NCBI GenBank assembly: GCA_030848705.1
Contig: CM061237.1
Location: 84,439,910 to 84,503,909 of the forward strand
Length of the DNA stretch: 64,000 nucleotides
Direction of reading: 5' to 3'
Source of the DNA: Heracleum sosnowskyi
Lineage: Eukaryota; Streptophyta; Magnoliopsida; Apiales; Apiaceae
Shown: positions 1 to 10,003 of the stretch, one piece after another
How positions within the stretch are numbered: the first letter of the stretch is position 1
How the letters are laid out: the number at the start of each line of letters is the position of its first letter
Notes under the pieces: model-generated
The model's database searches: none
Told to the model about the DNA's origin: nothing
The model's input: the letters and a program-made list of their open reading frames with translations, nothing else
Position numbers and translations under genes: made by a program

Positions 1-2265
1 CCTTGATGATTTAGAGATGGTTTGATAGTAGTACTAGTTGTAACTTGTTATAAGTTAGTTTTGTGATTATATGAACGTTGTTGGAATAATTGGAATGATG
101 GAGTTGTTTTGGAAATGAATGATGTAACCATGGTTGTATGTAGACAACATGGTGTGGGAAGATTATATGTTGATTGGTGGGTGTGGTGGTATGATATGAA
201 ATTTGGAAAGTATGAAAATACAGCCGTTATAATGTCCGATTTTTTTAGACAAAAACTGCCCTGTTTTTAAGACAGAAAATCCGAATGGTTAAGTTTCTGT
301 AAAAGGTATCAACTGACCATGAAATGATAGAGCTTAGTTCATAGATCGTGTTGATATAAAGTACGTCAAAATCTGATGAACGGTTTAGGAGAAAAGTGGA
401 TTTTAGTGAAAGACGTTTGAAAACCGAGAAAATGTAATTGTACCAACTTTGAGGCTATAACTACCATACTTAGACATTTTTAAAAATTATAAAATTCTGG
501 TATATTATAGTAGGGTAGTCAAAGAGTCATTACCAGTTGACCTTGTAGTAAAATTCGAAATCTATATTTTCTGAGAATTTTTACAGTAAGTGTGGTTGTT
601 AAGGGAAATGGTGAAAAACACTGAAACTTGATTGAGTCTAAAAATGGATAGATCCTTGAACCTTTTGAGGTATTAGTGATACGTTAAGCATATATTAAAG
701 TGTCAAGGGTATTGTTATGCAAGAGTGAGGTGAGTAAGAGACGTAGTATTCTAACGATGATTCTTTTCGTGTTTATAGAAACTCGAGACGAACACGGGAA
801 CGTACCTCTGGGACTTAGGGATCGAGGCAAGATTTCTTTTACCCTTATTTTGATAAACTGTTTATGTTCAAAAGAAATGGTTTTGGTGAACAATATATGA
901 ATCTTATACGATGAGATGATTTGGGATATATTCCATATATACTGAAATCCTTGAATATGGATTATAGATATGAATAAGAATATGGAAAGAGCAGATATAT
1001 TCTATGTTTCAAAGAATGGTATCAGTTGTTATCTAGAGTGATATATGGATCATATTATATTAAAATATTCTTTTAAAAGTAGTTACGATTTTAATAAATA
1101 TTATTTGATTATTATTTTAATACTTTTAAAATAGATGGAATAATGTATGTATATAAGAATGTATTGGAGTTCATTGAATACAGAGAAAATGTACGAGTCA
1201 CAGAAGCAAAATGTTATGACATATGGTTTTAAAAAGGTGATATTACATGATAAATGGATATGATATATGTGAATGGGAAGAAAAAATGGGAAATGGTGAT
1301 TGAAAATGGAAAAACGATTTGACAAAAAGGGGGATAGCAACCAAAAGCGTAAGAGGCTGTGTGCGGCACAGTCCAGTACTCAATATTTATTCCGGCCCAA
1401 GAGTTGCCGAGGGAGGATGTAGCAGGGAAGCCTTCCTCCAGGGATGATTGTCATTCCTTCTACTAGTAGTAAACAGAGAGCAGATACGGTTAGGCGACTG
1501 ATCATCGTCCTACGTATCTGGCGCTAGCAGATATCCCCAGAATTTTCTTTAAAGGAAATTTATAATGATTTCAGATTGGTATACTGAACAAGGAAAATGA
1601 GACGGAATAATGGAATGATTTTGTATTAGAAGAGAAACTGATTTTATATTATTCTAGATTTCTTTTCTTATAATAGTAAGTGGATGATGTGTTATTAAAT
1701 AAGAATTTTATTCCCTCCTAAGGTCTATAATTGGTTTCTAGTTATATATATTTATACATGTTTAAAAATTCTGATTTCTAGTTTACAATATTATCTTGCT
1801 GAGCTATTATAGCTCACTCTTGCTACTTATGTATATAACAGTTAGGTCAAATGCCGATACTGCGCACTACACCCCGCAAGAGGGTGAGGGGAAAATGACC
1901 TTTTGAGAGAGTGTTGGCGACTATCCCTGAGGTAGCTGATAACGAACGGGTGTTGGTAGACTTATGTACATTAAGTGTGTAAGTTGTGTAATAAACATTT
2001 GGTTGTTGAAATGCTTCCTGTAGAAGTATTGTTCAACAATGTACTTAGTAGGATTCTGGGTTTGTAATAACTGTTTAACTTTAAACTTTTAATATTGTGG
2101 ATGTTGTTCTCTGAGCATATGACTGGTGTGAGTGTATTAGTGAGGGGTCAGTTGTGAAAGTTTTATAAAAAAAAAATTAAAAAAAAAATCAGAGTGTTAT
2201 TGATAATAAGTGGAAATTGGACCGTGATGACCTGGATCCTTGACCTCGGATCTAGGGGCGTCACA
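1..2265 (+). repeat. 5' LTR of element F (partial, 3' portion)
   Basis: Matches 4374-6638 base for base apart from scattered substitutions. It ends in GTCACA two bases before the PBS. By comparison with the complete 3' LTR, about 990 bases of its start lie left of the window. Open reading frames inside it are short and duplicated in the other LTR, so they are not taken as genes. Confidence 0.92.
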
Positions 2266-2267
2266 GA

Positions 2268-2279
2268 TGGTATCAGAGC
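2268..2279 (+). other. Primer binding site of element F (tRNA-iMet type)
   Basis: TGGTATCAGAGC directly after the LTR end complements the 3' end of plant initiator tRNA-Met. It fixes the 5' LTR boundary at about 2265 and the + orientation of the element. Confidence 0.9.
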
Positions 2280-2349
2280 TAAGAGTCATAATGCTCAGGA
2301 ACAAAAGTGATAATAATAATTGTATCAGTAATAATATAAATTGTGAACT

Positions 2350-2708
2350 CCCATCGATTTCAAGGGTGGTAAATCCTCATGAACATTTCAGTCCAATCAA
2401 TCACGACCACCATTACCAGATTGTAACACGTGTGGTAAGAAACATACGGGAGTGTGTAGGATGTTGGGAACAACTTGTTTTAAGTGTGGGCAAAAAGGAC
2501 ATTATCAGATCCATTGCCCATCGACTGAGAAGAGTGATGTTAAGTGCTTCCAGTGTGGGAAATTAGGACACATTGCTAGAGATTGTCGTTCTGGTGGGGC
2601 GTCCGCGCCAGGACAAAGCATGACTGCTTCAAATAGACCTACCGCCAGGGTGTATAATATGACCTTAGGAGAAGCGTTGAAGAAACCGGATGTAGACACA
2701 GGTATTTA
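2350..2708 (+). pseudogene. Gypsy gag remnant with zinc knuckles
   Basis: The frame through 2452-2706 encodes a CX2CX4HX4C knuckle starting CFKCGQKGH and a second starting CFQCGKLGH, followed by basic and serine-rich residues. A degenerate knuckle-like motif (CNTCGKKHTGVC) lies just upstream in the same frame at about 2427-2460. These are the nucleocapsid motifs of Ty3/gypsy gag, which bind the element's RNA during packaging. The matrix/capsid part is missing between the PBS and this block, and the frame stops at about 2706 where protease would begin. It is a truncated gag; whether a short NC-only protein is made is unknown. Confidence 0.8.
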
Positions 2709-3059
2709 ATTCGATTTAAATTTTTTATAAATGTTTGGTTAGGGATCGACTTAATCCATTAATGGTGTAAATAAGTTAATAAAATAGATAAGAATAATCT
2801 CTCTGATCAGGAAGTAAGATATACCGATCCAAGGAAAAAGAGAGTAAGAGTATTCTGTGGAAAAAAAAAACACACAACCTTGTAGGACACGAACAGGAAA
2901 TATATATTATAGATAATATTTCTTACAATTGTTTCAAGGAATGGTCTTATAGACTAATTTCTGGAGGATTTTATAGAGACAGGATATATATTAAGATTGA
3001 AGTATTAATATTTTATGTCATGATAGAGATCAGAATATAGCTAAACCATAAGTGAAATA

Positions 3060-3134
3060 CACCACCATTCAGGAAAGGCCAATGTGGTGGCCGATACCTT
3101 AGTTAAGAGAGAAAGGAGGAATGAGATGATATAG
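3060..3134 (+). pseudogene. RNase H tail of gypsy pol (relic)
   Basis: The frame beginning at 3060 reads a G-K-A-N-V-V-A-D block followed by a basic run and a TAG at 3132-3134. This is the signature that closes the RNase H domain in Ty3/gypsy pol (family form HPGKANVVADALSRK). Only about 24 codons survive; the rest of pol is absent, so this marks the right edge of a large internal deletion. Confidence 0.75.
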
Positions 3135-3160
3135 AATGACTGAAAATAGGAGGAGATTTG

Positions 3161-3274
3161 CAAGGAGAAGATAATGAAAGTGCTGCTATAGATAAGCTAA
3201 ATGGCAGGTTGATATATGACAAGCAAGTGTATGTTGGTGTATTTTTGTGTAATCAAGGTAGAGATGTTATGGAA
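3161..3274 (+). pseudogene. Captured poly(A)-binding-protein RRM fragment
   Basis: The open frame from 3158 encodes AIDKLNGRLIYDKQVYVG followed by an F-L-x-x-Q-x-R-D ending. This resembles the C-terminal half of the second RRM of plant cytoplasmic poly(A)-binding proteins, including the RNP-flanking LNG, DKQVYVG and QRD positions. It sits between the RNase H relic and the polypurine tract, in the element's orientation. Nothing like it belongs to gypsy pol, so it is most simply a host exon fragment taken up by the element. The assignment rests on remembered family consensus. Confidence 0.65.
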
Positions 3275-3373
3275 AGACTAAAGGATAAAGGGAGTAGTGT
3301 GGAAATTAGAAATTGTCATGTGAGGAAGGTATCCATTCATATTTTCAACATGATTCCGGGACGGAATCCTTTT

Positions 3374-3386
3374 AAGGGGGGAAAAA
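3374..3386 (+). other. Polypurine tract of element F
   Basis: The run AAGGGGGGAAAAA immediately precedes TGTAATAACCC, the start of the 3' LTR. It is the plus-strand primer site and sets the LTR start at 3387. Confidence 0.85.
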
Positions 3387-6300
3387 TGTAATAACCCTAA
3401 CTTTAGAAAGGCTACAGTGTCTAAATGAATAGTGATTTTGAGGATTAACAAAGTTTTTCATGCCACCTATGTATGAAACGTAGTATGGGTATTCCGAAGT
3501 CATATTAGTGATCTACGGAGTAAATAAGTGAATGCCAAGACGATCGGAATTCAGAAATTCCAAATTTTATTTTGGTGTAGTATTTGACCGGGCAGTGGAT
3601 TATATATTATTATATTCAAGAAATGAGATATTAAAATTGAGGAATTGAGGATTTAATAATTTGGAATTTTATTATTTTATTAAAGTCGATTTAAGGATTC
3701 GATTGTTGGAATGAATAGTGAATAGTTACTATTCACTGCGAGAACCGCGTAGAGTTTTATTCGCCCTTTAGAAAATATTTCGAATCGTTTCAGGAGGAAC
3801 AAGGCAACATTTGCAGGATTAAATATAGACATGGAAGTAACATGTAACAAGATTAATTCGAGGGATGCAACATTTGGATCATCCATGTGAAAAGGAAGCG
3901 AACCAGTAAAGTTACTTTAACAGGACCAGTGCATGTTCGACACATGTCGAGAGAAGAAGCAACCAAGGGGATGACTCACCCTTTTTAATTATACAATATC
4001 TAAGTAATTAAAAACAAAAGAAAATAAAAGAAAGAGGAAGAAACTCTCCCCCATTTCCTTCCATTCGGCCAAACTGTAACAGCCAACTTCCAGCAGCCAT
4101 ATCTCCTTCATTTCTTACTCAAATCTTGTGTTCTCTAGCTCGTTAGAAAGGTATTGAGATAATCTACAACTCTTAGTTCACAAGCTTTGTCCAGAAAATC
4201 ATAGTAAGGCCTTCGTTTTTGCAGTTCTTTCCAGCAAGTGAATAGTAACTCCGAAACATCTAACTTTTGTTCTTGGTTTCTTTTGATCATCCAAGTGTTC
4301 TAGAGGCTATTCAAGGCTTATACAAGGATTATAAGTGTAATTTGCACTCAAAGGAAGGTATAACCTCTTCACCCCTTGATGATTTAGAGATGGTTTGATA
4401 GTAGTACTAGTTGTAACTTGTTATAAGTTAGTTTTGTGATTATATGAACGTTGTTGGAATAATTGGAATGATGGAGTTGTTTTGGGAATGAATGATGTAA
4501 CCATGGTTGTATGTAGACAACATGGTGTGGGAATATTATATGTTGATTGGTGGGTGTGGTGGTATGATATGAAATTTGGAAAGTATGAAAATACAGCCGT
4601 TATAATGTCCGATTTTTTTAGACAAAAACTGCCCTGTTTTTAAGACAGAAAATCCGAATGGGTAAGTTTCTGTAAAAGGTATCAACTGACCATGAAATGA
4701 TAGATCTTAGTTCATAGATCGTGTTGATATAAAGTACGTCAAAATCTGATGAACGGTTTAGGAGAAAAGTGGATTTTAGTGAAAGACGTTTGAAAACCGA
4801 GAAAATGTAATTGTACCAACTTTGAGGAAATAACTACCATACTTAGACATTTTTAAAAATTATAAAATTCTGGTATATTATAGTAGGGTAGTCAAAGAGT
4901 CATTACCAGTTGACCTTGTAGTAAAATTCGAAATCTATATTTTCTGAGAATTTTTACAGTAAGTGTGGTTGTTAAGGGAAATGGTGAAAAACACTGAAAC
5001 TTGATTGAGTCTAAAAATGGATAGATCCTTGAACCTTTTGAGGTATTAGTGATACGTTAAGCATATATTAAAGTGTCAAGGGTATTGTTATGCAAGAGTG
5101 AGGTGAGTAAGAGACGTAGTATTCTAACGATGATTCTTTTCGTGTTTATAGAAACTCGAGACGAACACGGGAACGTACCTCTGGGACTTAGGGATCGAGG
5201 CAAGATTTCTTTTACCCTTATTTTGATAAACTGTTTATGTTCAAAAGAAATGGTTTTGGTGAACAATATATGAATCTTATACGATGAGATGATTTGGGAT
5301 ATATTCCATATATACTGAAATCCTTGAATATGGATTATAGATATGAATAAGAATATGGAAAGAGCAGATATATTCTATGTTTCAAAGAATGGTATCAGTT
5401 GTTATCTAGAGTGATATATGGATCATATTATATTAAAATATTCTTTTAAAAGTAGTTACGATTTTAATAAATATTATTTGATTATTATTTTAATACTTTT
5501 AAAATAGATGGAATAATGTATGTATATAAGAATGTATTGGAGTTCATTGAATACAGAGAAAATGTACGAGTCACAGAAGCAAAATGTTATGACATATGGT
5601 TTTAAAAAGGTGATATTACATGATAAATGGATATGATATATGTGAATGGGAAGAAAAAATGGGAAATGGTGATTGAAAATGGAAAAACGATTTGACAAAA
5701 AGGGGGATAGCAACCAAAAGCGTAAGAGGCTGTGTGCGGCACAGTCCAGTACTCAATATTTATTCCGGCCCAAGAGTTGCCGAGGGAGGATGTAGCAGGG
5801 AAGCCTTCCTCCAGGGATGATTGTCATTCCTTCTACTAGTAGTAAACAGAGAGCAGATACGGTTAGGCGACTGATCATCGTCCTACGTATCTGGCGCTAG
5901 CAGATATCCCCAGAATTTTCTTTAAAGGAAATTTATAATGATTTCAGATTGGTATACTGAACAAGGAAAATGAGACGGAATAATGGAATGATTTTGTATT
6001 AGAAGAGAAACTGATTTTATATTATTCTAGATTTCTTTTCTTATAATAGTAAGTGGATGATGTGTTATTAAATAAGAATTTTATTCCCTCCTAAGGTCTA
6101 TAATTGGTTTCTAGTTATATATATTTATACATGTTTAAAAATTCTGATTTCTAGTTTACAATATTATCTTGCTGAGCTATTATAGCTCACTCTTGCTACT
6201 TATGTATATAACAGTTAGGTCAAATGCCGATACTGCGCACTACACCCCGCAAGAGGGTGAGGGGAAAATGACCTTTTGAGCGAGTGCTGGCGACTATCCC

Positions 6301-6638
6301 TGAGGTAGCTAATAACGAACGGGTGTTGGTAGACTTATGTACATTAAGTGTGTAAGTTGTGTAATAAACATTTGGTTGTTGAAATGCTTCCTGTAGAAGT
6401 ATTGTTCAACAATGTACTTAGTAGGATTCTGGGTTTGTAATAACTGTTTAACTTTAAACTTTTAATATTGTGGATGTTGTTCTCTGAGCATATGACTGGT
6501 GTGAGTGTATTAGTGAGGGGTCAGTTGTGTAAGTTTTATAAAAAAAAAATTAAAAAAAAAATCAGAGTGTTATTGATAATAAGTGGAAATTGGACCGTGA
6601 TGACCTGGATCCTTGACCCCGGATCTAGGGGCGTCATA
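3387..6638 (+). repeat. 3' LTR of element F (complete, ~3.25 kb)
   Basis: It starts TGTAATAACCC after the polypurine tract. It ends GTCATA, matching GTCACA at the end of the 5' LTR, so the terminal CA has mutated. At 3,252 bases it is almost three times longer than the interior. Sequence right of 6638 belongs to the env-like gene of element A. Confidence 0.88.
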
Positions 6639-7909
6639 GATGGCTGCCTCTCATTTTTATGCTCACATCTCTTTTCTTTTATCTCTCTTTTCTTTTGCAC
6701 ACCCTCACTCAACCTAGATGCATGAGTATGAGCAGTACTAACATGCATGGAAGGAGAAGATTTAGAATGTACCTTTAAGAGTTTGGCAAGAGGTAGATCA
6801 TCATCAGAGGCATCCTCAATGAGTACAGCATCAAAATCAGGCTGAGAGGACTGGACAGTATCTCTGGCAGGAATGTTACTGTCAGTTGGAGTCTGGACAG
6901 CAGGTTCTGGCATGACAGTATCTTTGGGAGGTGGAGTGACAGTAGGTTCTGTAGTGACAGTATCTTTCTCTCCACCCATGACAGCAGCTGTGTCCAGGAC
7001 AGCAACATTGCCAGTGTCTTTGACAACAACAGAGGCTGTGACAGCATCTTCCTGAAGGTAAGATGCTCCTTGGAGTTCAGACAAAGTGTTGGCTGTTTCA
7101 TTTTCGGACAAACTACCACTTTGCCCTGGCTCAGTGTTTGGAGGAGCGGTGTCCATTTCACTTTGAGAAATGGGTTCTTGTGGACCACTAGATGGGGGCT
7201 CATCCATGATTGGAGATGGATGATCAAAACCTGAAGGGTTGGGACTGTCCCCTTCTCTAGGTTGTGGAGAAGAAACAAAAGAATGGGTAGGGAAGGAAGA
7301 AGGTGAAAGTGTAGCAGAGAGTGGGGGCTGATTCACATGAGAAACATGTGAATCATCAAAAGGGATAGAGAAATCCTCACTGTACCCTAACTCACTGTGT
7401 GTTTCTTCAAGTGGAGGTTCCTCAAGTTGTGAACCATGAGTTTTTGCAGACTTTGTACAGGGTGCCTTGGGAGACAGGCCAATTTCAATAGATGCACCTT
7501 GTTGAGAAGGCACATCTAGGGAGGTGTTTGAATCCCTTTCAGTAACCACAGTTTGTTGAGAAACTGCAGCTTGGCTAACAGTGGTTTTAGTCCTCCTAGC
7601 TCTCTTCTTCTTAGGCTCAGGGGGAACCACTGGGGGTTCTGTTTGACTAGCCTCCTTATTTGCTGCACTAGGTGCAGTGTCTCCCTCTTGACTAACAGAG
7701 CTACCACCAACATCAGCTTCTAAGGGCCTTTTCCTGGATTCTTGCAAGGCTTCTCTTTGGGCTTTGGAAAGTCTAGAGGGCCTAGGCTGAGTGTATGGTG
7801 TTGAATGTGGGTTAACTGAATTTGGGTCTAATTCAGTTTCATTCTCAAGAGTGAAAGAGTCATAACCAGATGGTAATGGTAAATCAGGGTTAGACACTTG
7901 ATCAACCAT
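6639..7909 (-). pseudogene. Env-like protein of element A, C-terminal part, truncated by F
   Basis: This frame continues the env-like gene of 7902-8678 after a frameshift. The product is low-complexity: Pro/Ser/Thr/Glu-rich, with a basic patch (PEPKKKRARR) resembling a nuclear localisation signal and repeated DTV or TV tripeptides at about residues 295-360. A short QQG-SIEIG block matches the same place in the env-like gene of element C. No transmembrane segment stands out. The frame runs through 6639 into the inserted F LTR, so the last 35 or so codons of the open frame are foreign. The role of Sirevirus env-like proteins is not established. Confidence 0.72.
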
Positions 7910-8678
7910 GTGCTGAGTGAAACAAAGTGGAATATGTGCATTGAGATTCTGTGAGGATAATAGTGTTTGTGTGTGTGTTCTTTTTCAAAATTGAGCAAGC
8001 CTCTAAACGAGGGGCAGCATCATTAAAATCACAGAATGAATTAATGCACAACATAAGAAAGCGAGGGTAGATTGATACCTTCTTACCTATGGGAGCCCTG
8101 AGGTGTGCCATGAGGAGAGCTCCAACATTCACCTTGTATCCATGGACAAGAGAATGTGTCAGTTTCTTGATGTAGGAGGGTATTCCATTCCAGCCTGTGG
8201 ACTTGGTAGAGAACACCTTGACCATCACATCAAGTATCATGCTCCACTCCTTTCTCAGATGCTTCCTATCCATTTCACCAGACGGATACCATTTGGTAGT
8301 CCCCTCTTCGAGAATAGGGTCTGCATACCCAATCTTCAAGAAGAGCTTCTTCAGAGTGTCATCATTGGCAAGTTCAGCAAATTGTTGTCCTGCTTCAAGT
8401 GTAATCCCAAGAGCAGTGTTGATGACCTCAGTTGTAAGAATGTAATGTTGCCCAGAGATTGTGAATTGAATACCCGGGTTCTCACCCTCAGTTTGAGCAA
8501 CAGCAGTTCGCCAAAAAGTCTCAATTCTGTCTAAGTCGAGAATGGGGGTTGAGGTGATGGCATTACCGAGATAGGACTTGTTCAAGAAAAACACGAGTCC
8601 TTTGAAACCTTCACCAGCATCATTTGGGGAAAAGATGCCAGCAAAGTTTGTTTGAGAGAGAGTCTGTTTGGGTGCCAT
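7902..8678 (-). CDS. Env-like protein of element A, N-terminal part
   Basis: A 258-codon frame starting MAPKQTLSQTNFAG. It corresponds in position and general pattern to the N-terminal region of the env-like ORF of element C: a Y-x-L-T/V strand, a central WYPSGE region, and PRFL before a lumenal-looking or soluble helical stretch. I know this as the plant retroelement env-like or putative plant transposon domain; no biochemical function is established. The last roughly 20 codons are out of register, since the continuing protein lies in the overlapping frame of 6639-7909. The gene is therefore frameshifted near 7990. Confidence 0.68.
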   Translation of the reverse strand: MAPKQTLSQTNFAGIFSPNDAGEGFKGLVFFLNKSYLGNAITSTPILDLDRIETFWRTAVAQTEGENPGIQFTISGQHYILTTEVINTALGITLEAGQQFAELANDDTLKKLFLKIGYADPILEEGTTKWYPSGEMDRKHLRKEWSMILDVMVKVFSTKSTGWNGIPSYIKKLTHSLVHGYKVNVGALLMAHLRAPIGKKVSIYPRFLMLCINSFCDFNDAAPRLEACSILKKNTHTNTIILTESQCTYSTLFHSAHG

Positions 8679-9345
8679 GGAGATTTCAAGAAAAGAAGAA
8701 AGTAAGAAAGTGGCTTTTTGCTTGAAGAAAAGTATATTGCCTTGAGTTCGATGAGAGTGATATGTCTGAGTAACTGGTGAATAAATAGAGGTATCTCAAA
8801 CGTTGTGCACAAAAAGTGGAATTAAAGAACGTGTCTTAACCCACTCTTATAACACATCAGTTACTGCCCGTTATTCACTGACCAACGTGGGATAAATATC
8901 CAATTTCAACGGTCCACTATTGTTGACAGTAACCTGTGCGCTAGAAACAATCTGTCAGTAATAAGAGGTGGTGACAATAGGTTTTGCGCGACAACAACTA
9001 TTGCGCAAAAACTTGATGTCACCGTTAAGCATATGAATGACAGTATCCTTTACAAGTCTTGACAGAAAGTCTTTCCCTGCTGTCAAGAAGGTTGCTGTCA
9101 AGAAACACACGAAAGTATCCTTCTTAACGACAGTATCTTCGATTGGGAATTGGTTCTGTCATGAACTTATTAGAATGCTTTATTCATAAACTTAACTTAA
9201 TATTGACAAATTATGGATTTAGTAATGTAATCTTTTGAACGCAAATATTATGCAATTAACACAGACAAATCATAAACTCAATAACCACAAAAACAAGAAC
9301 TTTTATTATTATTAATAAAATCATGAAAATAGAGCATTGAGTACA
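8679..9345. other. Element A spacer upstream of env-like gene
   Basis: No coding frame. It is dense in TGACAG/CTGTCA words, including two exact GACAGTATC copies at 9039 and 9129, and has an 8-bp TTTTGCGC/GCGCAAAA inverted pair at 8982-8989 and 9003-9010. It is likely the leader or control region of the env-like transcript; this is inferred from position only. Confidence 0.6.
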
Positions 9346-9597
9346 TTATTCTATGATTTTATCAACTAGTTCTAAAAGCTCTTCCTTAATCTCTTCTTCA
9401 GAGCGACCTTCTTCCTTGAGAAGTGCCTGAAGCTCCTTCTCTTCTTCCTGTGCCTTGGCCTCCTCTTCCTTTTTCTTTTCCTCGTCTATCTCATCGATGG
9501 CATCCAACAGTATCTCGAAGAGCTCATCAATCTCTTCACTGTCGGGTTCACTATCGCACCGTTTTAGCCCTACTTCAATTCCTACTTTGTTTTCCAT
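9346..9597 (-). CDS. Small acidic coiled-coil ORF between pol and env-like gene
   Basis: An 83-codon ATG-initiated frame. The product begins MENKVGIEVGLKRCDSEPD and is then almost entirely Glu, Lys, Asp, Leu and Ile. This gives a strongly acidic amphipathic helix of about 60 residues, likely a coiled coil. There is no signal peptide, membrane segment or cysteine motif beyond one Cys. I do not recognise a family. Its codons are regular and it starts about 400 bases after the pol stop, in the gap where Sireviruses usually have only noncoding sequence. It may be an accessory protein, a transduced host fragment, or chance; element C has no counterpart. Confidence 0.45.
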   Translation of the reverse strand: MENKVGIEVGLKRCDSEPDSEEIDELFEILLDAIDEIDEEKKKEEEAKAQEEEKELQALLKEEGRSEEEIKEELLELVDKIIE

Positions 9598-10003
9598 TAT
9601 TTACTTTAAAACTGAGAGCAGACTGGTGAAACCTAAGGTTAATTTATAGGCAAACCCGTCTAAGGATTAAAGTCTAATGGTCAACAGTTAGAGTACCCAT
9701 ACAACTACCACAAAAGTAATTAATGGTCGTGTCCTCCTTTAATCCTACAGATTAATGCAAAACGGTGTGAAAGTCCAATGGAACAGATTTTTATCTCTCA
9801 AACTAAGCAAGTAACCACATTAATGTCATACACGGTCTAAAAGTATGAGACTGGCACAAAATACTGACATGAAAAGTCAAATCAACACATGCTGTCACAT
9901 AACAGACATAGACCAAGTAGACAGTAACTTCTCTTGACAGCAGGTTTGAAGTTGCTGTCATGAGCTTCAAAAGAGAATTTGGAAATATAGACAACTGAGT
10001 AAA
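9598..10003. other. Element A spacer just downstream of pol
   Basis: Noncoding. It carries TGACAG/CTGTCA words (e.g. around 9892-9960) but no other feature I can name. Confidence 0.55.

Larger units (their letters stand above)
1..6638 (+). mobile_element. Ty3/gypsy element F, non-autonomous, left end outside the window
   Basis: Positions 1-2265 repeat at 4374-6638 with a constant 4373-base offset and about a dozen substitutions seen by eye, so they are the two LTRs of a recently inserted element. The interior is only about 1.1 kb: PBS at 2268, gag zinc knuckles, an RNase H tail, a PABP-like fragment and a polypurine tract at 3374-3386. No protease, reverse transcriptase body or integrase is visible, so it must be mobilised in trans. 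Knuckle spacing and long LTRs suggest a Tekay/Del-like chromovirus; this lineage call is inference. The right end lies inside the env-like gene of element A. Confidence 0.9.

Noticed and set aside
684..1340. Short ORFs in the LTR of F, duplicated at 5057-5713
   Set aside because: Identical duplication simply reflects the two LTRs; no motif, both strands open at once, and no known LTR-encoded protein.
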